A DNA stretch of 64,000 nucleotides from Saxidomus purpurata (lineage: Eukaryota > Mollusca > Bivalvia > Venerida > Veneridae), in NCBI GenBank assembly GCA_022818135.1, contig JAFMSR010000019.1, positions 32,837,863 to 32,901,862 of the forward strand. Direction: 5' to 3'. Below are positions 59,300 through 64,000 of the stretch, piece by piece. Position 1 is the stretch's first letter; each line of letters opens with the position of its first letter. The position numbers and the translations under genes are program-made. The notes beneath the pieces are model-generated. The model did not search any database, had not been told where the DNA came from, and saw only the letters and a list, made by a program, of their open reading frames with translations.

Positions 59300-59680
59300 C
59301 TTATCTATTAGCTTGTCTGTGCCATGTACTGTGCACTTAAACATATATCGACCCTGATGATATATCGCTTACAAAACAATGTGATCGCAATTTCTCCCCT
59401 ACTGCTGCATGTATCCAACCCGTTGTCGTTACTAGTTTCTTTATCCTGGCCGGTTAAAATCGCATGTCCAGCTCCTTGCTCATTCCTCGCTGGCATACTT
59501 GGGATGCGAAGTGGGTCTTCCATGCCGACAATCGTTCAGTTGAGTATCAACCAGATTCTTCGTCGGCTTCTAGACAATCAGCTAAGGTGGCGGTCGTCTT
59601 CCTGGAGAACGAGCCTTTCTACGGCCACTCCCCTCGTCGTTGATCTGGGCTACGGCAGTCACAAGACTATATAGTCAAGT
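59300..59680. other. GC-richer block with open frames, unidentified
   Basis: A 116-codon plus-strand frame (59,324-59,674) and a 71-codon minus-strand frame overlap here. Base composition is clearly richer in GC than the surroundings. Neither product resembles a family I know and no splice context supports either. A retroelement remnant is possible. Confidence 0.3.
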
Positions 59681-59825
59681 CCCGTTCCTGGCGTCACACA
59701 GTGACTTCTTTGTGACTGTACGTCACGAGGAACCGGAAACGGTGCTTCATGTATGTATTGTATTTTAGAGATTTATCGTTGATACCGGATAATACATATG
59801 ACCAACGCCCCCATGCAGAAGAGTT

Positions 59826-59875
59826 AAGCTTTTTAGCTCGACTTTTCTATGAAAAGGGGAGCTATCCTACTCGCC

Positions 59876-59912
<37 letters not shown>

Positions 59913-60775
59913 TGGCGTCACACCTTGGTTAAGTTTTTCGTACCACCCCACTTTATTTCAAAAGTATTAGAGGTATGGCTTTGAAACTTACCATACTTGT
60001 TTACCATCATAACCTCCATCAACAGACAAGAGTACATAACCTGTCAAGGTTTTTGACAGAATTATGGCCCTTTTGACTTAGAAAGTGTATGAGCTTGGTT
60101 AAGTTTTTCGTACCACCTCACTTTATTTCAAAACCATTGGAGGTATTGCTTTGAAACTAACCATACTTGTTTACCATCATGACCTACATCAACAGACAAG
60201 AGTACATAACCTGTCAAGGGTTTTGACAAATTATGCCCCTTTTTGACTTAGAAAATACATTGAATATGGGTAAAATCCACTTTTTGCCTTAACCCTTTGA
60301 GATATTGCTTTGAAACTTTGAAGCTTATTTACATCATTACCCCATCTGTAGGCAAGAGAAGGTAACTCTGTCAGGGATGTGTTTTAAAAATTAAGGCCCT
60401 TTATCGACTTAGAATCTTGGTTAAGTTTTTCGTACCAGTCCACTTTTTGACTCAACTATTTGAGATATTAATTTGAAAATTGGAATACTTGTAAACCATC
60501 AGATCCCAAAACATGGGCAGGAGAAGGTAATTCTGTCAAGGATTTTATTTGAATTATGGCCCTTTTTGACTTTGAAACTCAGTTAAAATTTCATTCTTGT
60601 CCACTTGTTGACTTAACCATTAGAGATATTACTTTGAAAGTTGGAGTACTTATGTACAATCATGAGACCTATCTGTAAGCAAGAGAAGATAACTCTGTGA
60701 AAATGTTTCTTGATTTGTACTTAGAAATTCCTAGTTAAAGTCTTGTGTGCCCTTAACTGTCAAAGTTTTGTTTTA
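59826..60775. repeat. Dispersed repeat with GGCGTC hexamer tract
   Basis: It opens TTTTTAGCTCGACTTTTCTA + GGGGAGCTATCCTACTCG + CCCCGGCGTC, then about six GGCGTC units (59,879-59,918). A 170-190-base theme follows, repeated several times (TTGGTTAAGTTTTTCGTACC, TTTGAAACT, CTTGTTTACCATCAT, CTGTCAAGG, TTATGGCCCTTTTGAC). I recall this as an abundant bivalve repeat. No intact frame. Confidence 0.65.
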
Positions 60776-60779
60776 TAGG

Positions 60780-61045
60780 CAAGCACTAAAAAGTCGAGCG
60801 CGCTGTCCTACTGACAGCTCTTGTTTAAGTTTCGGTGGAAAGTGCAAGATACAGAATGCGTCCCATTCCAGAGACACCCCCTGGTTCTTTAACATGCAGG
60901 GTATACAACAAAGATACATACATCGGACCTCGGTTTTAGGTCCTATCCAAGACCACTAGCTATTTTAGTGGACGAGCGGGGGATCGAACCTGCGATCCCT
61001 GGATTACAAGTCCAGCACGTTTACCAATAGATCACTGATCCGCTT
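60780..61045 (-). mobile_element. tRNA(Thr)-like SINE
   Basis: The minus strand starts GCGGATCAGTGATCTATTGG. It has an anticodon-arm-like CTGGACTTGTAATCCAG (anticodon TGT) and a B-box GGTTCGATCC. A body with GGACCTAAAACCGAGGTCC and ACCCTGCATGTTAAAGAACC follows. The tRNA head has an unpaired acceptor stem and a mismatched T-stem, so it is a retroposon, not a tRNA gene. Confidence 0.65.
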
Positions 61046-61885
61046 CTTTGCTCTGCATATGAATGGAATGTACATCTATTATACTAAGTAAAAGCACGAT
61101 GTGTTATGTTATTTGACCACAAGCTTAACACGTGAAATATACAACTAAGATTTATGACGGTATTTGCTGCAGTAAACGACAATGTACTTCTTTTATTTGA
61201 ATGTTCATTTATTTGTGTTTTAATTAATTACATATCTTCTTCTTTGACCTATACATGTTCAGCAACTTGGTTACATGATCTAGACAGTGGAGTATTCAAG
61301 TAATTAATTTACATATTTTATAATTAATTAAAACGAATTTGCTAGACGCATCGTTGATTTTGTGAAATTACAATTTATGATATTAATTAGCGGTAAACGT
61401 GAAATGTTCGTTCGAATAATTCTTGTCTGGCCACGATTGTATATGTATTTCGAAGTATTTGTTTATTCATTTTGTTTGCCTGTCAAATAAACGTAACAGA
61501 ACGGTTCAGTTCTTCATTTTACGATGAGCGTAGCCCATAACAAATGTTACACATTCCCTCTGCATTCAATGAAAATGAAACTGTCACATATTCATTCGCA
61601 TATTCATATGTTTTGTAATAAAAACTAAGGAGGAATTTTCATAATTCTAGGATTATAAATCAGTGATAAATGTCATTCTTAAATTTTTAATGGTTATGCT
61701 TTGAAGGGTGATATCACTTTAAAAGTAGAATCATTTACATATTAAATATAAAGATATGTGCTCATTATGTGAAACATTTCTCAAACAAGACATATCATTT
61801 TGATCGAGCTTTCACGTCTGAATATTTTGTATTTTTCATATTTGCTGTAAATTGACATTGTATTATACGCTCATCTCGTTTTAAA
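61045..61885. other. Gene-free stretch
   Basis: AT-rich, no frame or repeat family recognised. Confidence 0.45.
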
Positions 61886-62065
61886 GTCCTCGGAGCACTT
61901 TGGGTGTTAAATTATTTGGAACTCATATGTTACCAGGAAAGATGTCTTACTGGCAAAATTGACCGTTATTTTTACGAAAAGCTTTTCTCATGTTGCTTTT
62001 TAAATCAAAGTATACATGTATGCTATATATAGCGCAGTTTTTCTTACATTGATATTGCAAATAAA
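61885..62065. repeat. Dispersed repeat, 3 of 3 copies
   Basis: TTAAAGTCCTCGGAGCAC, TTACTGGCAAAATTGACC, TTGCTTTTTAAATC and AGCGCAGTTTTT follow the same order as the copies at 25,690 and 57,095. Confidence 0.55.
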
Positions 62066-62764
62066 AAGAACGCGTAAAAGCGACAAAAATATGAAAGAAA
62101 GGAATGCGTCAATACTGTTTTAGCTTTAATAGAACACATTTCTATTATTACTCTATATGTAAATTCATCTTTCTATTTATGAGTATTTTAAGTGCTCCTG
62201 TGTCTTTAAACGACTTTGTCTGGAATATATATTGAAATTAACAGCGAATTCATGACCTTCCTATGGATTTTCTTCCATTTTAAATGCTAGCTTCTCAAGG
62301 CGGCAATTTAATTTAAGACGTTTGTATTGTGATGCAACAATGGCGTGTGTACACTGTATACACTTGTATAATGTTATTCACTAGGTTCTTATAGATGACG
62401 GATGGCCCACTTTGGGGAGAGATGTTAAAGGTTTAACGCGTTAAATCTTTCAGTGCATGTTATGCTTAATCAATTTTAACGTCTTGATAATGCATGCATT
62501 TACTGCAATGTACAACTTTGATGAATTTATTTTTGATAGGTCTACTGGTACAAAGTGTTTTCATAAGGAACATTTATTAAATTATTTGTTTTTCTTTCAC
62601 TTAAGGCTACCAATCGCGAATATGTTTCCTCTTTCGTAATTGCGCCCGTTTCTAAAGTATTAAAGTAAGTAACAGTAACCATACTTCCTTAGAAAGAGTT
62701 CTACTAGGCTGCAATCATTCTTAAGAAAATGTCAACTTCCTCACATTAACAATCAAACCGATAG

Positions 62765-62880
62765 CGGGGCTCGCACACATGACCCCCAAATATTTAGATG
62801 TTTTAAGTCAGCGACAGTCGAACTTCTAACCCAGCGTTGAGGGTTCGAGTCCCGTCAGGGGTTACATTCAGCCGACTTCT
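62765..62880 (+). mobile_element. tRNA-like SINE head
   Basis: GAGGGTTCGAGTCCCGTCAG is a strong B-box. An upstream A-box is unclear (CAGCGACAGTCG). A second tRNA-like word, CGTAGCCATAGTGGTACC, lies at 62,998. The final kilobase of the window shows no gene. Confidence 0.45.
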
Positions 62881-64000
62881 TGTCAGAAGCCCACCTTAAG
62901 ATTACAATCAATCATAAAATAGACTATGTCTTTATGGCGAGGATGTGAAAGTATCTAATTAATAATCATCCAAGAAATACTGTCTATCTTAGCCCTCGTA
63001 GCCATAGTGGTACCTGCGTAATAACCCAGTTTAAGACCCAACAAATTTTTCTTATCCACAAATAGATGGCATACTATCATGTAACGACCCCAGGTGTCAA
63101 CATGACAATACGAAGATGCAGCTTCTGGTGTAGTCGTTATAACAAGTCATCGTTTGCCTTTCAATTTCCACGTTCACATGTTTTTTTCTTTTTTTCTTAC
63201 GTTATTAAACTTTTGTATTCTTTCATGTTTTGCTTTAATATACAACTTCCGTGTAAGCCGAAACTATCGTTTTAGTCCGTGTCGAAATAACGATACACAT
63301 AAATTGAAAGTTTTATATTTACAAAAAGATAAACTTGTCATAAATTTGCGCTGTTTAAAAGAAAGTTTTTAGATTACTTGTATAAATTGCACACATATTG
63401 CCTATTGAATTTCGTTTGATGGATATTTCATGGGGTTGATAACGCGTGAAATATATCACAGTTTTATAGCACAGGACCACCAGTGAACTTTATACGTCGC
63501 TTATTAAAAACTTGGTTTGCAAAAGAATGTCGCTTCGTCGGAAGACAAGAATGTTAGGTGAATGTTAGGACATGATTAAACATTGCGGACGTTCTTGTGT
63601 GTCTGCTTGAGCATGGCAAAATTGCACACGTGATTGGGGCAGATTTGCACACGTGATGGTGGCAGAATTGTACACGTGATTGTGGGTGACCATTGCAAAA
63701 TTATGCGTGTTTAACGTGGTTTTAAACCGGCAGTTCAGGGTTACTTGGTGTTGGTATTGTCAGAAGGAAACAGGAGAAACTATTCTAGCTGTATAGACAG
63801 TTGACCATTTGGGACATAACCGGAAATGATGTCACAGTAATCTGTACATATTTCACATATTTTCCTCTTAGTGGTCTCATGGTGCTGTGAGATTTCGTGA
63901 TTAACAGAGAATTGTACTATTTTAAAGCCTACACATTCATACCGCATTCTTATTAATTGTCATACCGTGAGCGTCGTAAAATTAGAAAGAAAAACATTGT

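Noticed and set aside
60968..61043. Functional tRNA-Thr (TGT) gene on the minus strand
   Set aside because: The anticodon arm and B-box look right, but the acceptor ends do not pair and the T-stem has mismatches. A SINE-type body follows directly.

Overview
The window is nuclear DNA of an invertebrate animal, most likely a mollusc and probably a bivalve. It is AT-rich. Genes have many exons with GT-AG introns, or encode small secreted domain proteins. Gene-free DNA is packed with short terminal-inverted-repeat (TIR) elements, foldback palindromes, minisatellites and tRNA-derived SINE-like sequences. The phylum is inferred from repeat style and gene content; no marker gene proves it.

Layout. 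1-6.1 kb: a two-exon minus-strand gene for a secreted PAN/apple + Link-domain protein (1,944-2,993) and its broken tandem copy (about 3,630-6,080). The broken copy's intron holds a 1.55-kb TA-flanked DNA transposon, and the intact copy preserves the empty site. 7.1-7.65 kb: a frameshifted fragment of a DUF7869-like protein. 9.07-23.9 kb: one complete 15-exon minus-strand gene for a sodium/solute symporter (SLC5 family, 670 aa). Every exon was placed by hand; all splice sites are GT-AG and the phases join without a break. Its introns carry several dispersed repeats, a foldback element, and a minisatellite made of copies of the exon-2 splice donor.

25.2-41.4 kb: two about 7-kb blocks in direct tandem (about 25,190-32,170 and 34,160-41,390). 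Each contains one intact single-exon gene for a secreted TSP1 + C-type-lectin protein (241 and 240 aa, about 84% identical by eye). Differences cluster in the lectin half, including the sugar-specificity motif (DPD against QPD). Each block also has a large insertion the other lacks.

41.5-64 kb: mostly repeats. These are a 1.4-kb inverted repeat built from 147-bp units of seven 21-bp subunits, a 66-bp minisatellite that happens to stay open as a reading frame, nested TIR elements, a GC-rich block, and SINE-like sequences. Coding evidence here is weak: one signal-peptide exon (52,632-52,716, plus strand) and one possible TSP1-like relic (about 56,108-56,312, minus strand).

The genes do not form a pathway. 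The PAN-Link and TSP1-lectin proteins are secreted recognition- or matrix-type molecules and the symporter is a plasma-membrane transporter. What they share is a setting of local duplication followed by decay or divergence.
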